A stretch of DNA of 38,703 bases from contig JANSYS010000031.1 in NCBI GenBank assembly GCA_024742275.1, forward strand, positions 1 through 38,703, given 5' to 3'. This stretch comes from Alphaproteobacteria bacterium (GTDB taxonomy: Bacteria > Pseudomonadota > Alphaproteobacteria > Thalassobaculales > Thalassobaculaceae). The notes under the pieces are model-generated. The model ran no database searches. It worked only from the letters and a program-made list of their open reading frames with translations, and was not told where the DNA came from. Shown piece by piece: positions 24,441 to 32,362 of the stretch (position 1 is the stretch's first letter; the number at the start of each line of letters is the position of its first letter). The position numbers were made by a program, and so were the translations under genes.

Positions 24441-25517
24441 TCAGGCCGCCTTGTACTTCAGGCCGGCGAAGAGGTCGGGATTCTCAGCGATGACCTCTTC
24501 CAGCAGCGTCCAGTCGATGGCGTCGCGGCCCGGCTTCTTCTTGATGTAGCCCATCTCCACGAGGCTGTCGGTCCGATCGAGAATGAAGTCGGTCTGGGCT
24601 CGCGCGTCGACGACGGCCGGCTGCTTCGCCATGGCCACGACGGCGTTTTCCATCGACGTCTTGTAGTACGTGCCGACCAGCTTCTGGAGCGTACCCTTGG
24701 GGTCGCTCTCCGCGATCGACTGGGACTTCATCATCCCCTTGATCAGCGCCTTCAGCGCCGGTCGATTCTCGCCTTCCAGCATGGCCGAACGGGCGGCAAG
24801 TACGCAGTCTGTGTAGCCCTTGCCGTAGATGTCCGTCCCGTCGGACAGCATGTGCGAACCGGGAACGTCGTTGAGCAGGGCGGTGCCGTAGGGTTCGATC
24901 GTGCAGATCCAGTCGATGGCTCCGGCTTTGAACGCCTCGACCGCTTCCGGCGTGGACCCCATGTAGCGGACATTGACGTCGGAAAATGCCACGCCGTGCT
25001 TCTTCAGCCAGTCGTAGGGCAGCACTTCAAGAGTATCGAGTTGGAAGGTGGCCAGCGTCTTCCCTTTGAGCTTCTCGGCGCTGTCCAATCCGGGGCGTGA
25101 GACGATGACGCAGCCCTCGATACCGCCGCCGGCGACGATCTTCACCGGCGCGCCGGCGTCGTAGAGGGCCATGTAGCTGGTATAGGGCATCAGGCCGACA
25201 TCGACTTGCCCGATGCCGAGAAACGTAACCTGCTCGGCGAATGTGGGAGTGTTGATGAACTGAAGGTCGACCCCGTCCTCCTTGGCTGTCTGGAGGGCAT
25301 GGGACAGGAAGACGTTCAGGTTGCAGAAGCCCGTACCGTGGGTCGACTTGATCGCGGTATCGGCTGCAAGAGCTCCGGAACCGATCATCCCGGGACCGAT
25401 CGCCATGGTGAGAACGCCGGCCGCTCCTGCGGCTGTAGTCTTCTTTAGAAAGTTGCGCCGGCTGAGGCGGACGGCCTCGAAATCCGGAAGGTGATTGCAT
25501 CCATGTCTGTCGCACAT
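24441..25517 (-). CDS. Tat-exported substrate-binding protein of the NitT/TauT ABC transporter
   Basis: The protein of about 358 residues has a twin-arginine signal (LSRRNFLKKTTAAG) after a short hydrophilic extension. The NMT1/SsuA-like periplasmic-binding fold follows, with GIGQVDVGLMPYTSYMAL and EAFKAGAIDWICTIEPYG. The ATG at 25517 was preferred because GGGGAG lies 8 bases upstream, while a GTG at 25526 would overlap that site. It is the first gene of the operon, preceded by a leader of roughly 300 bases and a sigma-54-type promoter. Export by Tat rather than Sec suggests folding before export. Confidence 0.88.
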   Translation of the reverse strand: MCDRHGCNHLPDFEAVRLSRRNFLKKTTAAGAAGVLTMAIGPGMIGSGALAADTAIKSTHGTGFCNLNVFLSHALQTAKEDGVDLQFINTPTFAEQVTFLGIGQVDVGLMPYTSYMALYDAGAPVKIVAGGGIEGCVIVSRPGLDSAEKLKGKTLATFQLDTLEVLPYDWLKKHGVAFSDVNVRYMGSTPEAVEAFKAGAIDWICTIEPYGTALLNDVPGSHMLSDGTDIYGKGYTDCVLAARSAMLEGENRPALKALIKGMMKSQSIAESDPKGTLQKLVGTYYKTSMENAVVAMAKQPAVVDARAQTDFILDRTDSLVEMGYIKKKPGRDAIDWTLLEEVIAENPDLFAGLKYKAA

Positions 25518-25827
25518 TGTGAGCACTCCCCGTTCTTCAGACCCCTCCCGTGCGCCCTATGAAGGGCGTGGTGCGGTCGACCCGACGGCTTCGCCGGGTG
25601 GGGAGTCGTTTCACCCCGTCGACCGCCCAAACAGGAGGCGGCGTCGCGACGGTGCGAAATGCCGGGGCACTCTGGCCTCAACGGGGAACCGGGATGATCC
25701 GGGTTCCTTGGCCGGCGGGCGCCGACCGCTACCGTCGAGGAATGCGGCAATCGCATTCGTCACAACAGTGGGTGGCACGCCAACCAGAGAGACATCGAAA
25801 AGACGATGCTGCGCTGCAGCTATCCCC
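25518..25827 (-). other. Long 5' leader between the sigma-54 promoter and the ABC operon
   Basis: About 300 bases separate the predicted transcription start (near 25816) from the first gene. No protein-coding frame here looks real. On the minus strand the last part is rich in self-complementary segments, for example GCCCTTCATAGGGC close to the ribosome site. It may fold, but I could not match it to a known riboswitch class. Confidence 0.35.
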
Positions 25828-25842
25828 GCAAATGCTGTGCCA
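25828..25842 (-). promoter_or_regulatory. Sigma-54 (-24/-12) promoter
   Basis: The minus strand reads TGGCACAGCATTTGC, matching the RpoN consensus TGGCAC-N5-TTGC with correct spacing. It points toward the ABC transporter and amidohydrolase genes. RpoN promoters need an activator such as NtrC, so nitrogen-limited expression is the likely control. No enhancer sites were identified. Confidence 0.65.
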
Positions 25843-25969
25843 ACCACCTAGGGTTCTGATTTAACTAAACAAGTCAGATTCCGGTATGGCGCGAGGAAGG
25901 TGGGGCTGCCTTTGGATTGTGCAGTTGCGCCAACGACTGCCTCTATCAGCGGCGGTGCGGGGCGCCGAT

Positions 25970-26869
25970 TTATTGGGTGCCCGAGAGCCAACGACAGAAC
26001 GTTGTGACATCCGTCCGCTTCTCGGCGCGTTCGGCCAGCACCATGAAGAAGGACTGGGCGATCGGCAGGCGATGTCCGAACGGGTCCACAAGCAGGCCCC
26101 GCTCGACATAGGGTCTTGAGAGAGCCTCCATGACGATGGCGAAGCCGGTGCCGCCCAACAGCATTTGCAGCGCGACCAATGACGAGTCCGCTTTCATCCA
26201 GCTTCTCGGGGTTTCCAACTGCCTCTCCAAGTGAGACGCGAGGCGACTCCACTCGACCTCCGAGCCGATGATATGGATGGTCGGCGAGTTGTAGACCGTT
26301 TCAATGGTCAGCCCGTCGCCGAACGAGGCGGCATAAGCGGGATGGCAGACAATGCCGGCATACTGGTCGCCAAGAGGGCGGACAGATCCGTCATCCCAGT
26401 CGCCGGTGCCGTACCGGATATCCACATCGACTCCGACATCGTCGAGCCGGTCGGCCCAGACGGTGGTCGACAGCTGCACGTCTATGTTGGGGTGGTCGTT
26501 CCGGAACGCCGCCAGCCGCGGGGCCAGCACCAATGTCGCGTAGCTGATCGACGCCCTGACCCGTACGGTGCTTTTCGTCGACTCGCCGAACAGTCCTGCG
26601 GTCGCGGTCCTCAGATCGGAGAACGATCTGTCGACGGGCTGCGCATAGGCCCGGCCGATGTCCGTCAGGGTCACGCCGCGTGGCTGACGGAAGAATAGCT
26701 GGACTCCAAGATACTGTTCCAGAAGCCTGATCTGCTGGCTCACCGCCGCCGGCGTCAGCGCGAGTTCGTCCGAAGCGGCGGCGAAGCTTCCGTGACGGGC
26801 AGCGGAGTCGAACGCCCGTAGCCATGTGATCGGCGGCAGCTTCGCCGTCGGTCCCTTCGCGTCCGCCAC
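25970..26869 (-). CDS. LysR-family transcriptional regulator (GcvA-like)
   Basis: The 299-residue regulator has the N-terminal LysR helix-turn-helix (LRAFDSAARHGSFAAASDEL through TPAAVSQQIRLLE, about residues 16-50). A PBP2-type effector domain follows. The GTG at 26869 was chosen because GGGAGG precedes it; the frame stays open upstream without a conserved start. It diverges from the GMC oxidoreductase and enolase genes across a 173-base gap, which usually means it controls that operon. The sequence PPITWLRAF is typical of the GcvA/AmpR-like group. The effector is unknown. Confidence 0.88.
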   Translation of the reverse strand: MADAKGPTAKLPPITWLRAFDSAARHGSFAAASDELALTPAAVSQQIRLLEQYLGVQLFFRQPRGVTLTDIGRAYAQPVDRSFSDLRTATAGLFGESTKSTVRVRASISYATLVLAPRLAAFRNDHPNIDVQLSTTVWADRLDDVGVDVDIRYGTGDWDDGSVRPLGDQYAGIVCHPAYAASFGDGLTIETVYNSPTIHIIGSEVEWSRLASHLERQLETPRSWMKADSSLVALQMLLGGTGFAIVMEALSRPYVERGLLVDPFGHRLPIAQSFFMVLAERAEKRTDVTTFCRWLSGTQ

Positions 26870-27042
26870 GTTCGATCCTCCCGATCCCGCGTTCGAGCCG
26901 TTGAAGGCTACCACTGCACGCGCCGCCGTGGCGCGGATTTCAGCGCCCCGGCGGCAACGAGATCCAACCCTCAGCATCAATTCCCGTTGTTTGCCGGGCG
27001 ACCTGCGATCGCAAAGACTTCCGGTGTTTAGGAAAAGGTCGG

Positions 27043-28686
27043 GTGGCGGCGGTGACGGTTACGGAAGTTGACTATGTCGTCGTCGGTGCCGGGTCCGCCG
27101 GCTGCGTGCTCGCCGATCGGCTCACCGCCTGCGGCCGCCATCGTGTGTTGGTGCTGGAGGCTGGCGGCAGCGACCGGCGTCTGGCGATCCGGGTGCCGCT
27201 CGGCTACGCCCTGACCTTCGCTGATCGGCGTCTCACATGGCGGTACCGAACGGAGCCGGATCCGGGTTTGAACGGTCGATCGGCCTCTTGGCCTCGTGGC
27301 AGGGTGATCGGCGGATGCAGTTCCATCAACGCCATGGCCTATGTCCGGGGATTGCCGGAGGACTTCGACGATTGGGAGCGCCAGGGCGCGGCCGGATGGA
27401 ATTGGCGGGCCGCTCGCAAGACATTTGCCGATCTGGAGAGCGAATACTGGACATCGGCGGACGGTGGCTCGTCCGGTCGCGGGAGCGGTCCGGTTCCGGT
27501 CGGCGATCTCGGTAGCGGCATGCACCCGTTCTCCCGCCATTTCATGGCGGCGGCTGCGGATCTCGGTTGGCCTGTGAACGGTCCCGACAGGCATATGGAT
27601 GGGGAAGGGGTCGCGTTCTATCGCAGCACGGTGCGCGACGGACGTCGCGTGTCGGCGGCCGACGCTTTTCTTTCGCCCGCCCGTCGCCGACCCAATCTCC
27701 AAATCGTGTCGAACGCGGTCGTGACGCGTCTGGAGATGGGGGGCAACCGTGCGCCCAGTCTTCGTTTCCGCAGAGGGGACTGCGAAGCGGAGGTGATCGT
27801 CCGGGGGGAAATCATCCTGAGCGCCGGGGCCATCAATTCTCCGCATCTGCTGCAACTGTCCGGCATCGGCCCGGCGGACACGGTCGCTGCCCAGGGCATT
27901 CGGGTGGTCAAGGATCTCCAGGCCGTCGGCCGTGGACTGCAGGACCATCTCGCCGTCACCCATCACTTCGAGGCGACGGAACCGACCCTCAACACCCGGT
28001 TGTCGGGACCGACCCGCATTCTCTTTGCCGGTCTGCGCTATCTCCTGACCCGCGGAGGCCCGCTGGCGGTACCGATCAACCAGGTTGGCGGATTCGTCAA
28101 ATCGATGGCGTCGCGGGCGGTGCCGGACGTCCAGATCTACTGCAACCCGGCAACGTACACGATACCGGATCGCGGGCTGCCGCGCATGAACGCTACCCCC
28201 GGCTTTTCTTTGTCGGCGCAGCCGTGCCGTCCGACAAGCCGAGGCCGGGTTGCTCTGACCTCGCCCGATCCTAGGATCGCACCCTCGATCGAGCCGAACT
28301 CTCTGGCAAGCGATGCCGACATAGAGGGCGCGATCGCGGCCGGACGGATCGTCGCGGCGCTCGCCGCAACACCGACCCTGCGGGCCGTGACCCGCGGAGG
28401 TTCGGCATCCGGGGTGCCGCTCACGGACGACGCCGCGTTCCTTGAGGACTTCCGTCAACGGGCGTCCACGGTGTTTCATCCCTGTTGCACGTGTCGCATG
28501 GGCAATGACGAACGGACCTCGGCGGTCGACAGCCGGCTCCGGGTTCACGGACTTAGGGGGCTGCGCGTGGTCGACGCCTCGGCCTTTCCCAGCATAACCT
28601 CGGGGAACATCAACGCGCCGACCCTGATGCTGGCCCATCGGGCGGCGGACATGATCCTGGAAGATGCCCGGCAACGCGCCCGATAG
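27043..28686 (+). CDS. GMC-family FAD oxidoreductase (choline dehydrogenase-like)
   Basis: The 547-residue flavoenzyme has an N-terminal FAD dinucleotide motif (VVGAGSAGCV, 13-22) and the GMC signatures GRVIGGCSSINAM and GEIILSAGAINSPHLLQLSGIG. The C-terminal catalytic region has His479 and Asn522 (SGNINAPT). The usual HPVGTCRMG is HPCCTCRMG here, with two extra cysteines beside the catalytic histidine. The GTG start follows AGGAAAAGG. It oxidises an alcohol, probably a polyol or sugar-type substrate given the adjacent dehydratase. The enolase gene overlaps its 3' end by 23 bases, so the two are co-expressed under the divergent LysR protein. Confidence 0.88.
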   Translation: MAAVTVTEVDYVVVGAGSAGCVLADRLTACGRHRVLVLEAGGSDRRLAIRVPLGYALTFADRRLTWRYRTEPDPGLNGRSASWPRGRVIGGCSSINAMAYVRGLPEDFDDWERQGAAGWNWRAARKTFADLESEYWTSADGGSSGRGSGPVPVGDLGSGMHPFSRHFMAAAADLGWPVNGPDRHMDGEGVAFYRSTVRDGRRVSAADAFLSPARRRPNLQIVSNAVVTRLEMGGNRAPSLRFRRGDCEAEVIVRGEIILSAGAINSPHLLQLSGIGPADTVAAQGIRVVKDLQAVGRGLQDHLAVTHHFEATEPTLNTRLSGPTRILFAGLRYLLTRGGPLAVPINQVGGFVKSMASRAVPDVQIYCNPATYTIPDRGLPRMNATPGFSLSAQPCRPTSRGRVALTSPDPRIAPSIEPNSLASDADIEGAIAAGRIVAALAATPTLRAVTRGGSASGVPLTDDAAFLEDFRQRASTVFHPCCTCRMGNDERTSAVDSRLRVHGLRGLRVVDASAFPSITSGNINAPTLMLAHRAADMILEDARQRAR

Positions 28687-29920
28687 GGATTGCCGGCGAA
28701 GCGAGGCAACCATTCGACTGGACACCATAGAGACCTTTGCGGTCGCCAACCCGCCGCCGCGTCAGGGCGGTCGCTACTTCATCTTCGTGCGGTTGACCAC
28801 GACCTGCGGCGTCACCGGCGTGGGCGAAATCTACAACGCCACTTTCGGCCCGGATCTCTGCATGGCCATGGCGCGGGAGGTCTTCGGGCGTCACTTCGCC
28901 GGCGCAGATCCGCACCGCATCGAGACGTTGTGGCGCAGGACATACGGATCCGGCTACTCGCAGCGCCCCGACATTACGGTGATGGGAGTGCTGAGTGGGC
29001 TGGAGATGGCCTGCTGGGATATCGTCGGCAAGGCAGCGGATCGGCCGGTCTACGATTTGCTCGGCGGGAAGGTGCATGAGCGCCTGCGCAGCTATACCTA
29101 CCTGTATCCGGACGCGGGCGACGTCTATCCCGATCCCAGTGTGCCGAACGTCTACAACGATCCCGACATCGCGGCGGAAACCGCCTTGAAGGTTGTGGAC
29201 CAGGGTTTCACCGCGGTGAAGTTCGATCCTGCGGGCCCCTACACCATATTCGACGGCCATCAGCCGCGCCTGGAGGACCTGGACCGCTCAGAAAGGTTCT
29301 GCAAGAGGATCCGCGAGGCCGTCGGGCTTCGGGCCGATCTGCTGTTTGGAACCCACGGACAGTTCTCGGTATCCGGCGCCAAACGCCTCGCGCGCAGGTT
29401 GGAACCCTACGACCCGCTTTGGTTCGAGGAGCCGACCACCCCGGAAAACCCGGCGGATATGGCGGAAGTCGCCCGGTCTACCGCGATCCCGATCGCCACC
29501 GGCGAGCGGCTTTGTACCAAGCATGAGTTCGCGCGGGTGTTGGAGACCGGCGCCGCGTCGATCCTGCAAATGAATCTTGGTCGGGTCGGCGGTCTGCTGG
29601 AGGCGAAGAAGATTGCGGGCATGGCGGAGACGCGCCAAGCACATATCGCGCCGCACCTCTACTGCGGCCCGGTGGTCGCGGCCGCCAACATCCAGATCGC
29701 GACCTGCTCTCCCAATTTTTTGATCCTGGAGTCGATCGGCCGGTTCGACGGACCCTATATGTCCGTCGTGAAGACCCCGATCGACTGGCAGGACGGCTAT
29801 GTCGTCCCGCCCACCCGGCCGGGACTCGGGATCGAACTGGACGACGCCTTCATCGCCGCAAACCCTTACACCGGCGACGAACCGCATCTCGACATGGCGC
29901 GCGAACCGGTGGTCCCCTAG
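28664..29920 (+). CDS. Enolase-superfamily sugar-acid dehydratase-like protein
   Basis: The protein of about 400 residues has the mandelate racemase/muconate lactonizing N-terminal cap and C-terminal barrel. Visible active-site segments are TAVKFDPAGP, LFGTHGQFS, WFEEPTTPE (metal-binding glutamate), IATGERL (metal-binding glutamate) and IAPHLYCGP (catalytic histidine). The pattern resembles dehydratases of the galactonate group, but the substrate is not readable. The ATG at 28664 gives an unconserved 16-residue head that overlaps the previous gene. Conserved sequence starts at an in-frame ATT (28712) preceded by GCGAGG, so the true start may be this rare codon. It is coupled to the GMC oxidoreductase. 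Confidence 0.82.
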   Translation: MPGNAPDRDCRRSEATIRLDTIETFAVANPPPRQGGRYFIFVRLTTTCGVTGVGEIYNATFGPDLCMAMAREVFGRHFAGADPHRIETLWRRTYGSGYSQRPDITVMGVLSGLEMACWDIVGKAADRPVYDLLGGKVHERLRSYTYLYPDAGDVYPDPSVPNVYNDPDIAAETALKVVDQGFTAVKFDPAGPYTIFDGHQPRLEDLDRSERFCKRIREAVGLRADLLFGTHGQFSVSGAKRLARRLEPYDPLWFEEPTTPENPADMAEVARSTAIPIATGERLCTKHEFARVLETGAASILQMNLGRVGGLLEAKKIAGMAETRQAHIAPHLYCGPVVAAANIQIATCSPNFLILESIGRFDGPYMSVVKTPIDWQDGYVVPPTRPGLGIELDDAFIAANPYTGDEPHLDMAREPVVP

Positions 29921-29924
29921 CTAC

Positions 29925-30869
29925 TCAACGGTTCGGGACGACTTCGTACCCTGGTTCCTCCGGTTCGTCGTCGGTCATCTCCGCGGGGAAGCCGGGAGCC
30001 CGAATGTCGAGCCCGGTGGCGTCCTCCAGCCGACGGATGATGTTCGGAGACAATTCCCTTTCGCCATATCGGGCGATGCCTTCGGCGAAGATGTCGCGCA
30101 ACATGGGCGAGATGTCCAACGGCACGCCCGCCCTGTCGGCGACCTCCTGGAACAGCCCGATATCCTTGGCGACCAGATCCATCGTGAAGGAGATGTCGCG
30201 TGAGCCGTTCAGGATAACCTGGCTCTCGGTCTCATGGACGAAGCTGGTGCCGGAACTGATGCGGATCGCTTCGAAGGCGGTATTCAGGTCCATGCCGGCC
30301 GCCTTGGCGGTAACCAGTGCCTCGCAGCAGGAAACGAGGTTGGCGGTCGCCAGGTAGTTCGTCACGACTTTCAGCACGGATGCCGATCCGAGGTCGCCGG
30401 TATGCAGGACCCGGCGCCCCATCGCCGTCAGCAACGGGAACACGCTCTCGAAGGTCGCGCGATCGCACCCCGCGAAAATTGAGATATTGCCGGTGGCGGC
30501 CCGGTGGCAACCGCCGGAGACGGGGCAATCGGCGGCCGCGCCGCCGCGCGCTATCACCATCTCGCCCAGACGCCTGACTTCGGCTTCGTCCGTCGTCGAC
30601 ATTTCCAGCCAGATCTTGCCTTCCGATACCGCCGGCAGCATGGTTCGCATGACCGCGTCCGAGGCGGACGGAGACGGCAGGCACGTGATGACCACGTCGC
30701 ACCGCTCCATCAAGTCTGCCGGCCCGGTCGCCGACCCGGCCCCCTTGTCCGTCAGCACCGCCATCACGTCGGCGGCGAGATCGTACACGCTGACATCCAA
30801 CCCGTTGCGGACCAGCGATCCGGCGAGTTTCGATCCGACATTGCCCAAGCCGATGAAGCCGACTTTCAT
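29925..30869 (-). CDS. Beta-hydroxyacid dehydrogenase (3-hydroxyisobutyrate dehydrogenase/YihU-like)
   Basis: The 314-residue NAD(P)-dependent enzyme has the Rossmann motif GFIGLGNVG (4-12), substrate loop CPVSGGCHRAATG (125-137) and catalytic Lys167 in LKVVTNYL. The ATG at 30869 has AGGGAG just upstream; the frame continues further without support. It follows the LacI regulator gene by 69 bases on the same strand and is probably co-transcribed with it. Sulfolactaldehyde reductase YihU belongs to this family, which makes a role in sulfonate metabolism attractive. However, the YihU sulfonate-binding GRTS is SGGC here, so a different hydroxyacid or aldehyde substrate is equally possible. It ends 4 bases from the convergent enolase gene. 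Confidence 0.82.
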   Translation of the reverse strand: MKVGFIGLGNVGSKLAGSLVRNGLDVSVYDLAADVMAVLTDKGAGSATGPADLMERCDVVITCLPSPSASDAVMRTMLPAVSEGKIWLEMSTTDEAEVRRLGEMVIARGGAAADCPVSGGCHRAATGNISIFAGCDRATFESVFPLLTAMGRRVLHTGDLGSASVLKVVTNYLATANLVSCCEALVTAKAAGMDLNTAFEAIRISSGTSFVHETESQVILNGSRDISFTMDLVAKDIGLFQEVADRAGVPLDISPMLRDIFAEGIARYGERELSPNIIRRLEDATGLDIRAPGFPAEMTDDEPEEPGYEVVPNR

Positions 30870-30938
30870 GATGCGCTCCCTTTGTTTTCTGAGCGGAGAC
30901 GGTAAAGGCAAATTCGAGCCGCGACAAAACCCCGTTGG

Positions 30939-31967
30939 TCAGCTGGATCGCTCGTTGTGCCGGGTCAACGAAGCCCGGATCACCAGATCGGTCGCAAAGC
31001 TTATATTCCCTTCAGGCGGCGCCCCGGATTGTATGGCCAGCAACCGGTCTGCGGCCGTCCATCCCATACGGCGGTGGGGTACGTGGACGGTCGTCAGGGC
31101 AGGGTCCAGGACCGACGCAAGATCGATGTCGTCGAATCCCGTGATCGAGAGCTCCTCGGGGACCGCGATGTTCATCTGCCGCGCGCCCTTCAGCACGCCT
31201 GCGGCGAGAACGTCGTTTCCGCAGATGATCGCCGTCGGTCGCGGCGTTTCCGACATCAGCCGACGCAGCGCCTGCGCACCGGCTTCCAGCGAGTAGTCTG
31301 CTTCCACCAGGTTGGCTTCGTCCAGCGTCAGGGATTCCGCGGCGAGAGCTTGACGGACCCCCTCGACACGCCGCGCGGCACGGTCGTTCCAAGCGGTGAT
31401 GCCGGCGACCATGGCGATCCGACGGTGACCGTAGTCGAGCACCGTCCGGGCCATCTGTTGTGCCGCCTGCCGGTTGTCGAAACCGACGCAGACGTGGTCC
31501 GTCTTCTCGCCGCTGCACCATATGAGAACGATCGGAACACCTCGGCTGGCGACCAGGTCATAGGTACTGTCGGGTCGTGACTCGCCCACCAGAAGCAGTC
31601 CGTCCACGCCGCGTTGCAGCAGCGTGCGGATCTGGCTTGCCTCGCGATCCGGATCGTAGCCCGAACTCGCGATCAGCAGGGTGGTGCCGGCGTCGCTTAG
31701 CCGCTCCTGGACGGCCTGAAAACCGCGCGCGAAGATCGCGTTTTCCATCGTGGGTATCACCGCGCCGACCGTGTGGGTCCGGTTCATGGCCAGGGCCCGC
31801 GCGCCGAAATTCGGCGTATAGCCGAGCTCGGAGATCGCGGCTTCCACGGTCAGGCGGGTGGCCTCCCGCACCGTGCTCGGATTGTTGAGGCAACGGGAAA
31901 CGGTAGCGGTCGATACACCGGCGACGCGGGCGACATCCTCGATCCTGGCAGGGCGTCTGTTTTCCAT
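30939..31967 (-). CDS. hpsR: LacI-family regulator of the sulfonate cluster (HpsR-like)
   Basis: The 342-residue repressor has the LacI helix-turn-helix (IEDVARVAGVSTATVSRCLN, residues 9-28), the hinge helix ARALAMNRTHTVG, and a periplasmic-binding-like effector domain with PRPTAIICGNDVLA and ITGFDDIDLASVLDP. It diverges from the TRAP-hpsN operon. Two LacI-type palindromes, TGTAAGCGCTTCCA and TGTAAGCGCTTACA, lie in the 143-base gap and would control both directions. In Cupriavidus the DHPS-degradation cluster is also controlled by a LacI-type protein, HpsR, which supports the name. The effector is probably DHPS or a pathway intermediate. Confidence 0.8.
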   Translation of the reverse strand: MENRRPARIEDVARVAGVSTATVSRCLNNPSTVREATRLTVEAAISELGYTPNFGARALAMNRTHTVGAVIPTMENAIFARGFQAVQERLSDAGTTLLIASSGYDPDREASQIRTLLQRGVDGLLLVGESRPDSTYDLVASRGVPIVLIWCSGEKTDHVCVGFDNRQAAQQMARTVLDYGHRRIAMVAGITAWNDRAARRVEGVRQALAAESLTLDEANLVEADYSLEAGAQALRRLMSETPRPTAIICGNDVLAAGVLKGARQMNIAVPEELSITGFDDIDLASVLDPALTTVHVPHRRMGWTAADRLLAIQSGAPPEGNISFATDLVIRASLTRHNERSS

Positions 31968-32016
31968 TGGGTGGCGGTCGTTGGTTGCGGTGCATCGAGT
32001 CTAGCAGAAGCCGTGA

Positions 32017-32030
32017 TGTAAGCGCTTCCA
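32017..32030. promoter_or_regulatory. LacI-type operator 1 (imperfect)
   Basis: TGTAAGCGCTTCCA is a 14-base palindrome with a central CG and one mismatched half-site position. It lies 49 bases from the hpsR-like start codon. Its centre is 34 bases from the centre of operator 2. Confidence 0.75.
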
Positions 32031-32050
32031 TTTCGTCTTGCGCAACGAAA

Positions 32051-32064
32051 TGTAAGCGCTTACA
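32051..32064. promoter_or_regulatory. LacI-type operator 2 (perfect palindrome)
   Basis: TGTAAGCGCTTACA is a perfect 14-base palindrome of the LacI/GalR operator class. Between the two operators TTTCGT (32031-32036) and ACGAAA (32045-32050) form a third inverted repeat. A T-run (32066-32071) follows. The site is 46 bases before the small membrane protein gene that opens the transport operon. Confidence 0.85.
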
Positions 32065-32110
32065 GTTTTTTCATCACGCCCGCTAAGAGGCGTGGAAGAG
32101 GGAGGAACGG

Positions 32111-32329
32111 ATGAAGCACAATGGGGGCCGTGCTGCGCTCTGGGTCGCGGCTGTCGTCTTTCTGATCTTCCTCTCGAACGTGGCGCTCGGCGGCGCTCGC
32201 ATGGGCACCTTCCTCGACGATGTCGGGGAGGCTGTCGTGCTGTTCGTGTCAGTGGTCTTCTTCGTCGTGGGAATCCTCCGCGCCGAGCAGGCCGCTGCCC
32301 GCACGACGGAGTCCGCCGACGGCCGGTAG
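32111..32329 (+). CDS. Small two-helix membrane protein of the sulfonate TRAP operon
   Basis: The 72-residue protein consists almost entirely of two hydrophobic segments (about residues 9-27 and 40-58), joined by a short loop with GARMGTFLDD, and a short polar C-terminus. No family was recognised. The ATG has an excellent Shine-Dalgarno (GGGAGGA), and the gene is the first after the two LacI-type operators. The TRAP binding-protein gene starts 33 bases after its stop, so it is almost certainly expressed with the transporter. It could be an accessory subunit or assembly factor. It is too short to be DctQ, which is encoded separately downstream. Confidence 0.7.
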   Translation: MKHNGGRAALWVAAVVFLIFLSNVALGGARMGTFLDDVGEAVVLFVSVVFFVVGILRAEQAAARTTESADGR

Positions 32330-32362
32330 CGCGTGAACAAAACGCCAAGGGAGGATCAGACC

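Noticed and set aside
21696..24549. Two long plus-strand frames opposite the amidohydrolase and ABC genes
   Set aside because: They are antisense to genes with full catalytic motifs and have no recognisable domain.
25845..25900. CTAGGGTTC on the plus strand resembling the start of a ykkC (guanidine) riboswitch
   Set aside because: None of the further conserved ykkC segments follow, and it is on the wrong strand for the ABC operon.
27028..28749. 573-codon minus-strand frame opposite the GMC oxidoreductase
   Set aside because: It is antisense to a gene with full GMC motifs and is rich in Arg, His and Gly, as expected for a shadow frame in high-GC DNA.
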